Assembly (NCBI RefSeq): GCF_002355275.1
Contig: NZ_CP023449.1
Coordinates: 1,714,001 to 1,778,000, forward strand
Direction: 5' to 3'
Origin: Rhizorhabdus dicambivorans
Lineage (GTDB): Bacteria > Pseudomonadota > Alphaproteobacteria > Sphingomonadales > Sphingomonadaceae
DNA length: 64,000 nucleotides
Position numbers and translations under genes: made by a program. Shown piece by piece: positions 46,655 through 57,489 of this stretch. The notes under the pieces are model-generated. The model worked only from the letters and a program-made list of their open reading frames with translations. It searched no databases and had not been told where the DNA came from. Each line of letters starts with the position of its first letter. Position 1 is the first letter of the stretch.

Positions 46655-47908
46655 ATGGCAACCGATGTTGTGGTTCCGACGCTCGGTGAATCGATCACCG
46701 AGGCGACTCTCGGACAATGGCTCAAGAAGCCCGGCGAGGCGGTGAAGGCCGATGAGCCGATCGCCAGCCTGGAGACCGATAAGGTGGCGATCGAGGTTCC
46801 CTCGCCCGTCGCCGGCGTGGTCGGCGAGCTGGTGGTGAATGAAGGCGACACCGTCAATGTCGGCGCGGTGATCGCGCGGATCGAGGCGGGCGCCAGCGCG
46901 GCCACCGCCGCGACCCCGGCGGTCGAGGACCGCACCGCTGTCGGCCAGGCCGAGGCGGCCGCTCCCCCCGAGCCCGCCGCGGCCCCGGTCGATGAGGAAG
47001 GCGATCCCGTCACCCTGTCGCCGTCGGTGCGCCGCGCGGTGCTGGAGCATGGCGTCGACCCGTCGAAGATCCGGGGCACCGGCAAGGACGGCCGGCTGAC
47101 CAAGGACGATGTCGTCGCCGCCGCGCGCACCCAGCCCAAGCCGGCTGCCCCGGCCGCAGCCGCCCCGGCGCCTGCCGTCGCCGCGCCGGTCGCCGCTTCG
47201 GCCGGTGGCCGCAAGGAGGAGCGGGTCCGCATGACCCGCCTGCGCCAGACCGTCGCCAGCCGCCTCAAGGAGGCGCAGAACACGGCCGCGATCCTCACCA
47301 CCTTCAACGACGTCGACATGACGGCGGTGATCGAGGCGCGGAACAAGTATAAGGACCTGTTCGAGAAGAAGCACGGCGTCCGCCTCGGCTTCATGGGCTT
47401 CTTCGTGAAGGCCGCCTGCATGGCGCTGAAGGACGTGCCCGCGGTCAACGCCTCGATCGAGGGCGACGAGATCGTCTATCGCGACTATGTCGACGTCTCG
47501 GTCGCGGTCTCCGCGCCGAACGGCCTGGTCGTGCCGGTGATCCGCGACGCGCAGGACCTTTCGGTCGCCGGCATCGAGAAGACGATCGGCGATTTCGGCA
47601 CCCGCGCCAAGAACGGCACGCTCAAGCTCGAAGAGATGAAGGGCGGCACCTTCACCATCTCGAATGGCGGCGTGTTCGGCTCGCTGATGTCGACCCCGAT
47701 CATCAATCCGCCACAGTCGGGCGTGCTCGGCCTGCACCGGATCGAGGAGCGCCCCGTGGTCCGTGACGGCCAGATCGTCGCCCGGCCGATGATGTACCTC
47801 GCGCTGAGCTATGATCATCGCCTGATCGACGGCCGCGAGGCGGTGACCTTCCTCGTCGCGATCAAGAACGCGATCGAGGACCCGACCCGCCTGCTGATCG
47901 ACCTGTAA
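46655..47908 (+). CDS. sucB: 2-oxoglutarate dehydrogenase E2 (dihydrolipoyl succinyltransferase)
   Basis: 417 residues. The lipoyl domain has its Lys in [12 protein letters not shown] (about 43). An Ala/Pro linker leads to the E1/E3-binding domain ([21 protein letters not shown]), a second Ala/Pro linker, and the catalytic domain with [12 protein letters not shown] near the end. It transfers succinyl from E1 to CoA. ATG follows the sucA stop by one base. Confidence 0.97.
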   Translation: MATDVVVPTLGESITEATLGQWLKKPGEAVKADEPIASLETDKVAIEVPSPVAGVVGELVVNEGDTVNVGAVIARIEAGASAATAATPAVEDRTAVGQAEAAAPPEPAAAPVDEEGDPVTLSPSVRRAVLEHGVDPSKIRGTGKDGRLTKDDVVAAARTQPKPAAPAAAAPAPAVAAPVAASAGGRKEERVRMTRLRQTVASRLKEAQNTAAILTTFNDVDMTAVIEARNKYKDLFEKKHGVRLGFMGFFVKAACMALKDVPAVNASIEGDEIVYRDYVDVSVAVSAPNGLVVPVIRDAQDLSVAGIEKTIGDFGTRAKNGTLKLEEMKGGTFTISNGGVFGSLMSTPIINPPQSGVLGLHRIEERPVVRDGQIVARPMMYLALSYDHRLIDGREAVTFLVAIKNAIEDPTRLLIDL

Positions 47909-47915
47909 TAAAATC

Positions 47916-48033
47916 CGTCGCCCCGGCGCCCTCCCATCAAAATATATTTTGATGGGAACCCAAGGTAGCCGGGGCCGCAAGAGTTGAAACGTCGCCCCTG
48001 CCGCTTGCGGCCCCGGCCTCCGCCGGGGCGACG
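47916..48033. repeat. Inverted-repeat element, family P, copy 3, with a nested palindrome
   Basis: The arms are GTCGCCCCGGCG at the left and the intact right arm ending CCGGGGCGACG at 48033. Within the left arm the expected GAG is replaced by about 37 bases that carry a perfect 24-base palindrome (47933-47956, half-site CCCATCAAAATA). The element lies between sucB and lpd, 7 bases after the sucB stop, in a transcribed operon. Confidence 0.85.
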
Positions 48034-48050
48034 GGATAAGGAAGACTCGA

Positions 48051-49442
<1,392 letters not shown>

Positions 49443-49471
49443 AGATAGAAGGGTATAGCCCTTCCTTCATG

Positions 49472-49568
49472 CGTCACCCCAGCGCAGGCTGGGGTCCATG
49501 TCTCTCTCCAAATGCGGTGAACACTGGGGAGACGGCAGACATGGACCCCAGCCTGCGCTGGGGTGACG
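49472..49568. repeat. Inverted-repeat element, family Q
   Basis: CGTCACCCCAGCGCAGGC (49472-49489) and its reverse complement (49551-49568) enclose a spacer; further pairing includes GGGTCCATGTCT with AGACATGGACCC. It is unrelated in sequence to family P. The stem lies 29 bases after lpd and may also end the suc operon. A degenerate relative is at 63510-63602. Confidence 0.8.
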
Positions 49569-49583
49569 TCTGTCATCTCCCCC

Positions 49584-49865
49584 TTATTTTCCGTCCTTCC
49601 CGAACGCCGTGCGCAACTCGCCCTTCGCTGCCTCCAATATCTTCCGCTGCTTCTCGGGCAGGTCCTTGCCCGCGCGGTTGATGTAGAAGGTCAGCATCGA
49701 CATTGCCGATCGGAACGGCGTCGCCTTGCGGCGCCGGCTATGCTCGGCCGACTGCTTGAGCGAGTGGGCGATCTTCGCTGGATCGCTCAGCGTGAACACG
49801 CCGCGATCCAGCGTCAGCGCATCCGAATGCTCGGTCACGTCCTGCGACCATTTGTGCGCCGTCAT
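49584..49865 (-). CDS. DUF3175 domain-containing protein
   Basis: 93 residues. KWSQDVTEHSDALTLDRGVF, then IAHSLKQSAEHSRRRKATPFRSAMSMLTFYINRAGK is the complete DUF3175 pattern. The protein is small, basic and of unknown function, often found in stress-related gene sets. Transcribed with the small membrane protein upstream (13-base gap). Confidence 0.87.
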   Translation of the reverse strand: MTAHKWSQDVTEHSDALTLDRGVFTLSDPAKIAHSLKQSAEHSRRRKATPFRSAMSMLTFYINRAGKDLPEKQRKILEAAKGELRTAFGKDGK

Positions 49866-49878
49866 CGCTGCCTCCGCC

Positions 49879-50013
49879 TCAGATCGGCGAGATGCCCATG
49901 AACTTCAGGATGCCGAGGACGAGCAGCAGCAGCGCGATCGCGGCGATGATGCCGCCCACATTCATGCTGCTCTTCTCGACGACGACCCGTTCGTCACTGT
50001 TCACATCGGCCAT
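49879..50013 (-). CDS. Small single-pass membrane protein (44 residues)
   Basis: MADVNSDERVVVEKSSMNVG, then the membrane helix IIAAIALLLLVLGILKFMGI. The ATG at 50013 has a strong GGAGA ribosome site, so the gene is real despite its size. Function unknown. Co-oriented with the DUF3175 gene and divergent from the Hsp70-like gene. Confidence 0.75.
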   Translation of the reverse strand: MADVNSDERVVVEKSSMNVGGIIAAIALLLLVLGILKFMGISPI

Positions 50014-50152
50014 AATGTCTCTCCTGCCTTGGTCAGCCCCCAACGACCGGGCCCGGCAGGTCGTTCCGTGGGACGAAGGGCGCGCTAAATGGGTTGCCAT
50101 TCCCGGCGGCCATCGGCAGAGGGGCCGGCCCATCTTTCCAGGATTATTTCAG

Positions 50153-51439
50153 GTGACAGGCGGATCGATCGGTCTCGATTTCGGGACGACCAACAGCGTC
50201 GTGGCGCTGGGGCAGGGCGGCGGTTCCGATCTGCTCGATTTCGCCGCGCCGCGCGGTGCCGCGCCGGTCTTCCGCTCGGCGCTGTGCTTCTGGCATGATG
50301 ACGATGCCGACGGTGGGCTGGCCTCGGATGCGGGGCCATGGGCGATCGCCGAATATCTCGAATATCCGGCTGACAGCCGCTTCATCCAGTCGTTCAAGAC
50401 GGTCGCGGCCAGCCAGAGCTTCGACCAGGCGACGATCTTCGGGAAGCGTTTTCGCTTCGAGGATCTCGGCCGTGTCTTTCTCGATCGCATGGTCGGCCAT
50501 GCCGGCGGGCGCCTCGATACCCGCCCCCCGCGCATCGTCGTCGGGCGTCCGGTCGAGTATGCCGGTAGCCGCCCGGACGAGGCGCTCGCCCGGCAGCGCT
50601 ATGCCGCGATGTTCGAAGGCTTCGGCGTCGATATCCATTATGTCTATGAGCCGCTGGGTGCTGCCTACAGCTTCGCCGCACGGCTTGACGAGCCAGCCAC
50701 CGTCCTCGTCGCCGATTTCGGCGGCGGTACCAGCGACTTCTCGGTGGTGCGGATCGGCGCGCGGGGCGATGCGCCGCGTTGTGTGCCGCTGGGCCATGCC
50801 GGCGTCGGCATCGCGGGGGACCGGCTTGACTATCGCCTGCTCGATCGCCTCGTCCTGCCGATGCTGGGGAAGGGCGGGGAGTATCGCTCGTTCGACAAGC
50901 TGCTCGAGATTCCGCGCAGCTGGTTCAGCGACTTCGCCGACTGGTCGCGCCTCGCGCTGATGCGCAATCCCAGAACCTTGGCCGAGCTGGAGCGCCTGCG
51001 TCGCGCGGCGGTCGATGGCGATGCGATCGCGCGGATGATCGCGGTGATCGAGGGCGAGCTGGGCTACCCGCTCTATGAGGCCGTCGCACAGACCAAGCGG
51101 GCCCTGTCGACGGCGGAGGTCGCGCCCTTCCGCTTCGACGGGGGCGGCCTGACGATCGAGGCCGATGTCAGCCGCGCTTCGTTCGAGGACTGGATCGCCG
51201 AGGATGTCGCGCAGATGGAAAGGGCCGTCGATCGCGCGCTCGCCGCCTCCCGGATCGACGCGGCAGGCATTGATCGCGTCTTCCTGACCGGCGGTACCTC
51301 GCTAGTCCCCCGCATCCGCCGCATCTTCACCGATCGCTTCGGAGCGGATCGGATCGAGAGCGGGGGCGAACTCACTTCGATCGCCCATGGCCTCGCGCTC
51401 ATCGGCCAGGAGGAGGATGTCGCCGCCTGGTCGGCCTGA
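50153..51439 (+). CDS. YegD-like Hsp70 family chaperone
   Basis: 428 residues: only the ATPase domain, with no substrate-binding domain. GSIGLDFGTTNSVVALG (residue 4 onwards), VADFGGGTSDFSVVRIG and VFLTGGTSLVPRIRRIFTDRF are the phosphate-1, phosphate-2 and adenosine motifs of the actin/Hsp70 fold. The YegD group lacks the peptide-binding half and has no known client. GTG 50153 after a weak AGGA site is the start; an in-frame extension upstream has no conserved residues. Confidence 0.87.
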   Translation: MTGGSIGLDFGTTNSVVALGQGGGSDLLDFAAPRGAAPVFRSALCFWHDDDADGGLASDAGPWAIAEYLEYPADSRFIQSFKTVAASQSFDQATIFGKRFRFEDLGRVFLDRMVGHAGGRLDTRPPRIVVGRPVEYAGSRPDEALARQRYAAMFEGFGVDIHYVYEPLGAAYSFAARLDEPATVLVADFGGGTSDFSVVRIGARGDAPRCVPLGHAGVGIAGDRLDYRLLDRLVLPMLGKGGEYRSFDKLLEIPRSWFSDFADWSRLALMRNPRTLAELERLRRAAVDGDAIARMIAVIEGELGYPLYEAVAQTKRALSTAEVAPFRFDGGGLTIEADVSRASFEDWIAEDVAQMERAVDRALAASRIDAAGIDRVFLTGGTSLVPRIRRIFTDRFGADRIESGGELTSIAHGLALIGQEEDVAAWSA

Positions 51440-51515
51440 TCCGGGCCCCTCGCCGCGCTTGGAACCGGCCCGTCCTTATGGCAGGGCGGGCGGGAGCCAC
51501 GGGAAGAATATGTAG

Positions 51516-52664
51516 ATGGTTGCCCAAATCGAGCCGTTTCACGCGATCGCGATCAGCCGGATCGCCCACCAGCTGCGCGACGAGAGCCGCTCGATCATCC
51601 ATATGGAATTCGGCCAGCCCTCCACCGGTGCGCCGGCCGCCGCCATCGCCGCGGCGCGTCATGTGCTCGACACCGACGCCATGGGCTATTGGGAAAGCAC
51701 CCGCCTCAAGGAGCGGATCGCCGGCCATTATCGCGAGCGCCATGGCGTGGCGGTCGATCCCGAGCAGGTCATCCTCACCTGCGGCGCGTCGCCCGCGCTG
51801 GTGTTGGCCCTGTCCTGCCTGTTCGCGCCGGGGGACCGCGTGGCCTTCGCGCGGCCGGGCTATGTCGCCTATCGCAACACCCTGAAGGCGCTCTATCTCG
51901 ATCCGGTCGAACTGGCCTGCGGGCCGGCGCAGCGTTTCCAGGTCACGGCGGCGGCGCTGGCCGCGCTCGATCCCGCGCCCAGCGGCGTGATCATCGCCTC
52001 GCCCGCCAATCCCACCGGCACGATCATCGCGCCGGAGGAGGCGAGGGCGATCGCCGCGGTGTGCCGCGAGCGCGGCATCCGGATCGTCTCGGACGAGATC
52101 TACCACGGCCTCAGCTACGGCGCCGTCACCCGCTCGCTGCTGGAGGACGCACCCGACGCGCTGATCCTCAACAGCTTCTCCAAATATTTCAGCATGGCCG
52201 GCTGGCGGCTCGGCTGGCTGGTCGTCCCGCCCGATCTGATCGGCGCCGCCCGCGCGCGGATGGGCAATCTCTTCCTCACCCCGCCGTCGCTCGCGCAGCA
52301 TGCCGGGCTCGCCGCCTTCGACTGCCGCGAGGAGCTGGAGGGCCATGTCGAGACCTATGCCCGCAACCGGGCGCTGCTGCTGGAGGCGCTTCCCCACCTC
52401 GGCCTCGGCAACATCGCGCCGCCCGACGGCGCCTTCTACATCTATGCCGATGTCCGCCACCTGACCGATGACAGCATGGCCTTCTGCAAGCGGCTGCTGC
52501 TCGATACCGGCGTCGCCCTCGCGCCCGGCATCGATTTCGATCCGGTCGACGGCCACCATTATATCCGCTTCAGCTTCGCCGTCTCGACCGCGCTGGTCGA
52601 GGAGGCGCTGCGCCGGATCACCCCCTGGCTTGCCGAGCGGGCAAGCGAACGCGCGGTGGCGTGA
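51516..52664 (+). CDS. Class I/II pyridoxal-phosphate aminotransferase
   Basis: 382 residues. The PLP Lys is in NSFSKYFSMAGWRLGWLV (about 230); ASPANPTGTI and ILTCGASPALVLAL are further family blocks, and FDPVDGHHYIRFSFA carries the carboxylate Arg. The fold is of the aspartate aminotransferase type; the amino donor is unclear. It is a single gene, 76 bases after the Hsp70-like gene, and convergent with fliL. Confidence 0.9.
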   Translation: MVAQIEPFHAIAISRIAHQLRDESRSIIHMEFGQPSTGAPAAAIAAARHVLDTDAMGYWESTRLKERIAGHYRERHGVAVDPEQVILTCGASPALVLALSCLFAPGDRVAFARPGYVAYRNTLKALYLDPVELACGPAQRFQVTAAALAALDPAPSGVIIASPANPTGTIIAPEEARAIAAVCRERGIRIVSDEIYHGLSYGAVTRSLLEDAPDALILNSFSKYFSMAGWRLGWLVVPPDLIGAARARMGNLFLTPPSLAQHAGLAAFDCREELEGHVETYARNRALLLEALPHLGLGNIAPPDGAFYIYADVRHLTDDSMAFCKRLLLDTGVALAPGIDFDPVDGHHYIRFSFAVSTALVEEALRRITPWLAERASERAVA

Positions 52665-52676
52665 GGGCAAGAAAAA

Positions 52677-52700
52677 AGCCCCGGGCCGGAACCCGGGGCT
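52677..52700 (-). terminator. Rho-independent terminator of the flagellar operon
   Basis: AGCCCCGGG at 52677-52685 pairs with CCCGGGGCT at 52692-52700; on the minus strand the stem is followed by TTTTTT (complement of 52672-52677). It lies 28 bases after the fliL stop. The plus-strand side could also end the aminotransferase transcript. Confidence 0.9.
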
Positions 52701-52728
52701 CTTGTCGCTTTCGATCGCGAAGCTCGCC

Positions 52729-53337
52729 CTATTGCACGACCATCGTCGTGAAATAGACATTGTCGATCCCGCCGAAGCCGGTGCGCTGCTTGAGCGTTTC
52801 GTTGATCGCGTCCTTCAGCCCCTTCTGCAGCGCCAGCTTGCCCTCCGGGGTGGAGATGGTGAAGCTGTCCTGCTGCGCCATCACCATCAGGATCGCCGAT
52901 CGGATCGGCAGCTCATTCTCCTTGAGGTTGTCGAGCACCTTCTGGTCGTAGAAGGTCGATGCGCCCAGGCCGATCTGCGTGAAGCCGTCCGAATCGCGCA
53001 GGTTCGCGGTGAAGGGCTGCTCGAAGGTGTAATAGCTCGCCTTGTACTTGGTCGGATCGGGCGACTTCTCCACCTCGAAGCCCATCGGCAGGGTCTTCTT
53101 CTCGCCATGCTCGGCGCCATGGTCCTCGGCGCCTTCCTTCTTGACGAGCTGGGGCATGTTGGGATCGACCGGGGCCTCCTCCTTGTGCCCGCCCGCCAGG
53201 CCGGCGCCCGCGGCGTACAGGCCGGCGCCGACCCCGCCGCCGCCAAAGACGAGCGCCATGACGAGCGTCATGACGATGCCCTTCATCTTACCCTTTTTCT
53301 TCGGCGCCTCGGCGGCCGGTGCTGCTGCTGCACTCAT
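52729..53337 (-). CDS. fliL: Flagellar basal body-associated protein FliL
   Basis: 202 residues. A Lys-rich cytoplasmic start (KKKGKMKG) precedes one membrane helix (IVMTLVMALVFGGGGVGAG). The periplasmic region contains YYTFEQPFTANLRDSD, and the C-terminal TGFGGIDNVYFTTMVVQ is the family end. It supports the stator around the motor. Last gene of the fli operon; an intrinsic terminator follows, and fliM is not in the window. Confidence 0.93.
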   Translation of the reverse strand: MSAAAAPAAEAPKKKGKMKGIVMTLVMALVFGGGGVGAGLYAAGAGLAGGHKEEAPVDPNMPQLVKKEGAEDHGAEHGEKKTLPMGFEVEKSPDPTKYKASYYTFEQPFTANLRDSDGFTQIGLGASTFYDQKVLDNLKENELPIRSAILMVMAQQDSFTISTPEGKLALQKGLKDAINETLKQRTGFGGIDNVYFTTMVVQ

Positions 53338-53353
53338 CGTTCAGGTCCCATGA

Positions 53354-55090
53354 TCAAGCGTAGAGTTCGCCATCCTCGCGTGGTGCCGAATCACCGGCAT
53401 CATCGCGACTCGTGGCCTGTGTACGCGCAAAAGGTTGATGATCTGCTGACGGCTGGCGCTGCTGGCCGGCCTGGCCCTGATGGTTCTGAGCAAAGGCGGA
53501 GCCGTGGTTGGCGCCGCTCTGCTGCTGGTTGTTCAGCTCGACATGCGTCTCGGAAACCCGCAGCCCCTGGGCGCGGACCTCGGCGATCAGCTGCGGCTGC
53601 GCGTCGGCGATGATGGTGCGCGCCTGGTCGGTATCGGCGGTCAGCTTGATCGCGGTGCCCGCCGCGCTGTTGGCGATCTCCACCGTCAGCGCGCCGAGAT
53701 GCTCGGGGTTGAGGTGGAATTTCAGATGGCCCTGCTGGGTCGCGGCCTGGCTGATGTCGCGGGCCAGCCGGTCGAGCCACTGGCTGTCGCGCGCCAGGTC
53801 GAGATGGCGTTCGACGGTCTGCAGGCCCTCGCTGACAGCCGGCGTGGCGCCATCGGCCGGCGCGGCGGCGGCGACGGGCTGGCCTGCCGGCTGAACCCCC
53901 GCGATCGCGGGATCGACAGACGGCGCGGAGGGCATCGCCGGGCTGGCCGGCGCCGGTGTCGCGGACGCCACAGTGACGGGGGCCAGGTCGTCGCCGGTCG
54001 GCGCGATCGGCCGATCGGTGTCGGCCGGCGCCGGAGCGACGCTCGCCTGCGGGGCCGTTACATCGGCTTTGGCGGCGGTGGCGATCGGCGGAGCGGCGGG
54101 CGCCCGCGCGGGCTTGCCGGCCTTGGCGCCCTGCGGCGCCGGCTCGGCGGCCAGGGCCTCGGGCGCCACTGCCGCGACGGTCTCGGGAGTCGGCATCGGC
54201 GTGGCGTTCGAAACGGGCGTCGCCGCGACGGGCGCGACACCGGGCTCTGCCGCCGCCGGCATCGGCGCATCGGCGGGCATGCGGCCCGGTGTGAGGGCCG
54301 ATTTCAGCGAGGCGATCAGCGTCGCGATATTGCCACGCGCGGCCGGTCGGGCGGGCGCCGTCGCATCGTCCACCACGGGGGTCGCTTCGATCGCGCCCCG
54401 GGTGTCGCCGACATCGGCGGCGAACGGCTTGGCGGCGGCGGCCGTCGGAACGGGCCTGGCGTCGGGCACGATGGCCGCTGCCGGGGCCTGTTGCCGCGGC
54501 TGGCTGTCGACCGGAAGACGGGTCACGTCCTTCGCCTGGGGCGGGATCTCGCCGGCCCGATCGGCGGTCGGCGTCTCCGGCCGGGGGGCGATGGCCGCCG
54601 GTCGGAGCGGCATGGCCGGGGCGCTGTTCGCCGCCAGCCGGGTGATGGTGCGGCCGACGAGCACCGGCTCGGCGGGCGCTGCGCCATCCAGTGCGGCGGG
54701 GGCGGGTGTCGGCACCGGCGTGCCCTGCGCGGCGGGTGCGGGCGCCGGCTGGGTGACCGTGATCTGGCCGGCGGCGGCGACCATCGCCTCGATATCGGCC
54801 AGCAGGTCGAGCGGCTGGTCGGCACCGGCGTCCTGGCTCTTGCTCTCGGATGCGCCCGGCGCCGTTTCGTCGCCCATGATGGCGATGATCTCGGCCTCGC
54901 CCTCGGCGCCGGTTTCGGGATTGGGCCCGCCTTGGCCCGCCTTGCCCTCGGGCTGGGTTTGGGCGACGAGCTTGGCGAAGGCCGGCGCGGCCTCGCCCAC
55001 GGGCGGGCTGGCCGGCATCGGCGTCGGGCTGGCCGGCGTCGGGCTGGACGTCAGGGCGATCGCGGATGTCGAGAGCGCGGCAACGGCCAT
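53354..55090 (-). CDS. fliK: Flagellar hook-length control protein FliK
   Basis: 578 residues, very rich in Ala and Pro over the first 430, the flexible ruler. The C-terminal switch domain has WLDRLARDISQAATQQGHLKFHLNPEHLGALTVEI, shown here only to identify the family, and ends in a Gln-rich tail. It measures hook length and switches export specificity. Starts one base after fliJ, so it is coupled to the export genes. Confidence 0.9.
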   Translation of the reverse strand: MAVAALSTSAIALTSSPTPASPTPMPASPPVGEAAPAFAKLVAQTQPEGKAGQGGPNPETGAEGEAEIIAIMGDETAPGASESKSQDAGADQPLDLLADIEAMVAAAGQITVTQPAPAPAAQGTPVPTPAPAALDGAAPAEPVLVGRTITRLAANSAPAMPLRPAAIAPRPETPTADRAGEIPPQAKDVTRLPVDSQPRQQAPAAAIVPDARPVPTAAAAKPFAADVGDTRGAIEATPVVDDATAPARPAARGNIATLIASLKSALTPGRMPADAPMPAAAEPGVAPVAATPVSNATPMPTPETVAAVAPEALAAEPAPQGAKAGKPARAPAAPPIATAAKADVTAPQASVAPAPADTDRPIAPTGDDLAPVTVASATPAPASPAMPSAPSVDPAIAGVQPAGQPVAAAAPADGATPAVSEGLQTVERHLDLARDSQWLDRLARDISQAATQQGHLKFHLNPEHLGALTVEIANSAAGTAIKLTADTDQARTIIADAQPQLIAEVRAQGLRVSETHVELNNQQQSGANHGSAFAQNHQGQAGQQRQPSADHQPFARTQATSRDDAGDSAPREDGELYA

Positions 55091-55091
55091 G

Positions 55092-55520
55092 TCAGTCTTC
55101 CCCTTCGTTCTTCTTGGTCGTCCGGGACCGGAAATGCGCGGCCATGCGCGCCTCGGTCCAGTCCTGCAGCGCCTTCACGGCGCGCTGGTCGAGCTTCGCG
55201 GCGCTCTCCTGGCGCTGGCGCGCCTCCAGCCGCTCGGCAACCTTCTGCTCGGCGGTCGCCTTGGCGGAAGCGATCGCGGTGTCGAGGCCATGGCGCGCGG
55301 TGTCGAGCCGCTGCGCCAGCGTCCCCCGGTTCTGCAGGATCGCGCCGCTTGACGGGCCCGCCGGCAGCGTCAGGCTGTCGCGCAGGGTCGCCAGCTTGGC
55401 GGCGTTGGTCTCGAGATGGACGACCTGCGCCTCCGCGCTCGCCGCCACCGAAGCCGCCAGCAGATGCTGCGCCGCCCGCACCCGCGTGATCCGCGCGCGC
55501 TTCTTGACCAGCGCCTTCAT
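55092..55520 (-). CDS. fliJ: Flagellar export chaperone-like protein FliJ
   Basis: 142 residues, almost wholly a coiled coil (EAQVVHLETNAAKLATLRDSL). Position between fliI and fliK, length and charge are those of FliJ, which sits in the central hole of the FliI hexamer. Sequence identity in this family is always low, so the call relies on context. Overlaps fliI by four bases. Confidence 0.82.
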   Translation of the reverse strand: MKALVKKRARITRVRAAQHLLAASVAASAEAQVVHLETNAAKLATLRDSLTLPAGPSSGAILQNRGTLAQRLDTARHGLDTAIASAKATAEQKVAERLEARQRQESAAKLDQRAVKALQDWTEARMAAHFRSRTTKKNEGED

Positions 55521-56842
55521 CCGCCGAACGCCTCAAGCAGTTGCTGGGTGGATGTCGCGTAATCGACCCGGTCCTTCTGGCCCTGGCTGATGAACTCCAG
55601 GATATGGTCGTGCCGCGCGATGGCGACATCGACGATCGGGTCGCTGCCGCTGCGATAGGCGCCCATCAGGATCAGGTCGCGATTTTCCTCATAGACCGCC
55701 CACAGCCGGCGCAGGATCTGCGCCGCCTGCTGGTGCTCGGGGGTCACGATGTCGCTCATCACGCGGCTCAGCGACTTGCCCACGTCGATCGCGGGGAACA
55801 CGCCCTGCTCGGCCAGGGCACGCGACAGGATGATATGGCCGTCGACGATCGCGCGCGCGGTGTCGACGATCGGATCGTCGGTGTCGTCGCCGTCGGCGAG
55901 CACGGTGTAGAGCGCGGTGATCGATCCGCCCGTATGGGCATCGACCCCGGCGCGCTCGATCAGGCGCGGGATCAGGCCCAGCGCCGATGGGGGATAGCCC
56001 TTCATCGTCGGCGGCTCGCCCAGCGACAGGCCGATCTCGCGCTGCGCATGGGCAACGCGGGTCAGGCTGTCGATCAGCAGCAGCACGCGCTTGCCCTGCG
56101 CGCGGAAATATTCGGCGATCGCGGTGGCGCGCATCGCGGCGCGCAGGCGCAGCACCGGCGGATGATCGGCCGGCACCGCCACGACCACGCTCTTCTGGCG
56201 TACCGGGCCGGACAGCTTGGTCGCCAGGAAGTCGGAAACCTCGCGGCTGCGCTCGCCGACCAGGCCGACGACGATGATGTCGGCATCGGCGCCGGCGATC
56301 ATCTGGCCCATCAGCACCGATTTGCCGACGCCCGAACCGGCGGCAATGGCGATGCGCTGGCCGACGCCTGCGGTCAACAGCGCGTTGATCGCGCGCACGC
56401 CCATGTCGAATGGTTCGGTGACGCGGGCGCGGTCCAGCGGGTTGCCGCGCTTGCCGGCGAGCGGCCAGCGCTCGGATGTGGCGATCGGGCCCATCCCGTC
56501 GATCGGATTGCCCAGCGCGTCCATCACGCGGCCCAATAGTGTTTCGCCGACGTCGACCGATCCGCCGCGCCGGTCGGGCTCGACCCGCGCGCCCGCGCTG
56601 TGCGGCGCATCGGCGTCCAGCGCCATCAGCAGGGTGCGGTTGCCGCGAAAGCCGACGACCTCGGCCAGCGCGGCATGGCCGTCGGCGTCGATGACGCGGG
56701 CGTTGGAACCCACCGGCATCGGAAAGCCGGTCGCTTCCAGCATCAGTCCGTCATAGGAGGCGAGCCGGCCGACCCGGCGGGGGCCGACCTGTTCCAGCTC
56801 GACGGTGCCGAGCATCGCGTCAGCGGTCGCGGCGAGGGTCAT
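55517..56842 (-). CDS. fliI: Flagellum-specific export ATPase FliI
   Basis: 441 residues, with the F1-beta fold: Walker A in IAAGSGVGKSVLMGQM (about 168-175), Walker B LLLIDSLTR, and LYTVLADGDDTDDPI. It energises the flagellar type III export gate. Its ATG overlaps the fliH stop by four bases, so the two are coupled. Full length. Confidence 0.96.
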   Translation of the reverse strand: MTLAATADAMLGTVELEQVGPRRVGRLASYDGLMLEATGFPMPVGSNARVIDADGHAALAEVVGFRGNRTLLMALDADAPHSAGARVEPDRRGGSVDVGETLLGRVMDALGNPIDGMGPIATSERWPLAGKRGNPLDRARVTEPFDMGVRAINALLTAGVGQRIAIAAGSGVGKSVLMGQMIAGADADIIVVGLVGERSREVSDFLATKLSGPVRQKSVVVAVPADHPPVLRLRAAMRATAIAEYFRAQGKRVLLLIDSLTRVAHAQREIGLSLGEPPTMKGYPPSALGLIPRLIERAGVDAHTGGSITALYTVLADGDDTDDPIVDTARAIVDGHIILSRALAEQGVFPAIDVGKSLSRVMSDIVTPEHQQAAQILRRLWAVYEENRDLILMGAYRSGSDPIVDVAIARHDHILEFISQGQKDRVDYATSTQQLLEAFGG

Positions 56843-57489
56843 CGCGGCATACCCATCGCGTCGAGCTGCTGGCGCAGCTTGGCAAGGCGGACCTGCGGGC
56901 CGTCCTCGATCCAGCCTTCGCCGCTTTCGAGGATGATGGTGCCGGAGGCGAGATGATGGTCGGGCGCCACGGCGATGCCCAGCTCGACGCCTTCGAGCAT
57001 CGCTATGTCGTCGGGGTGCATGCGCAGCCGGGCGGGGCCGGACTCGGCGGTCACCAGTTCGGCGATCGTCTCGGCGCGCTCGCGCAACAGGACGGGATCG
57101 ATCTTCACCTCGCCGACGATCTGGCGGACGAGGCGGGTGACCGTCTCGGCCAGCACCGATGCCAGCGGGCCGCTCGGCTCGGGCTGCAGCGCCTCGGCGG
57201 AGCGGATCAGTTCGGCCAGCGCCGCGCGCTCGCGGGCGAACTCGGCGATCATCGTCTGGCGGCCCTGCTCGAAGCCCTGGGCGAAGGCTTCGGCACGCTC
57301 GCTGTCCATGTCGACCACGGCTTCGGGCTCGCGGGCGGCGGGGGTGGGCGCGAAGTCGCTGGCGCGGCGGCGCGGGTGCGGGGCACCATCACCACCCCAG
57401 GGCGTGAAGTGCGCGGTGGGCGCCGGGCGGGCCCAGGCATTCACCCGGGTCGCGGCCTCGCGCCATTCGTGCGTCCAGGCCTCAGACAA
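56839..57489 (-). CDS. fliH: Flagellar assembly protein FliH
   Basis: 216 residues. The middle coiled coil (AEAFAQGFEQGRQTMIAEFA) has the GxxxG-like repeats of FliH, and the C-terminal half (LVRQIVGEVKIDPVLLRER, then LRMHPDDIAMLEG) is the vacuolar-ATPase-stalk-like domain. It links FliI to the rotor. Overlaps fliG by eight bases. Confidence 0.9.
   Translation of the reverse strand: MSEAWTHEWREAATRVNAWARPAPTAHFTPWGGDGAPHPRRRASDFAPTPAAREPEAVVDMDSERAEAFAQGFEQGRQTMIAEFARERAALAELIRSAEALQPEPSGPLASVLAETVTRLVRQIVGEVKIDPVLLRERAETIAELVTAESGPARLRMHPDDIAMLEGVELGIAVAPDHHLASGTIILESGEGWIEDGPQVRLAKLRQQLDAMGMPR

Noticed and set aside
45025-47448. 807-codon minus-strand frame opposite sucA and sucB
   Set aside because: Spans two proven genes on the plus strand, with no family features and no ribosome site.
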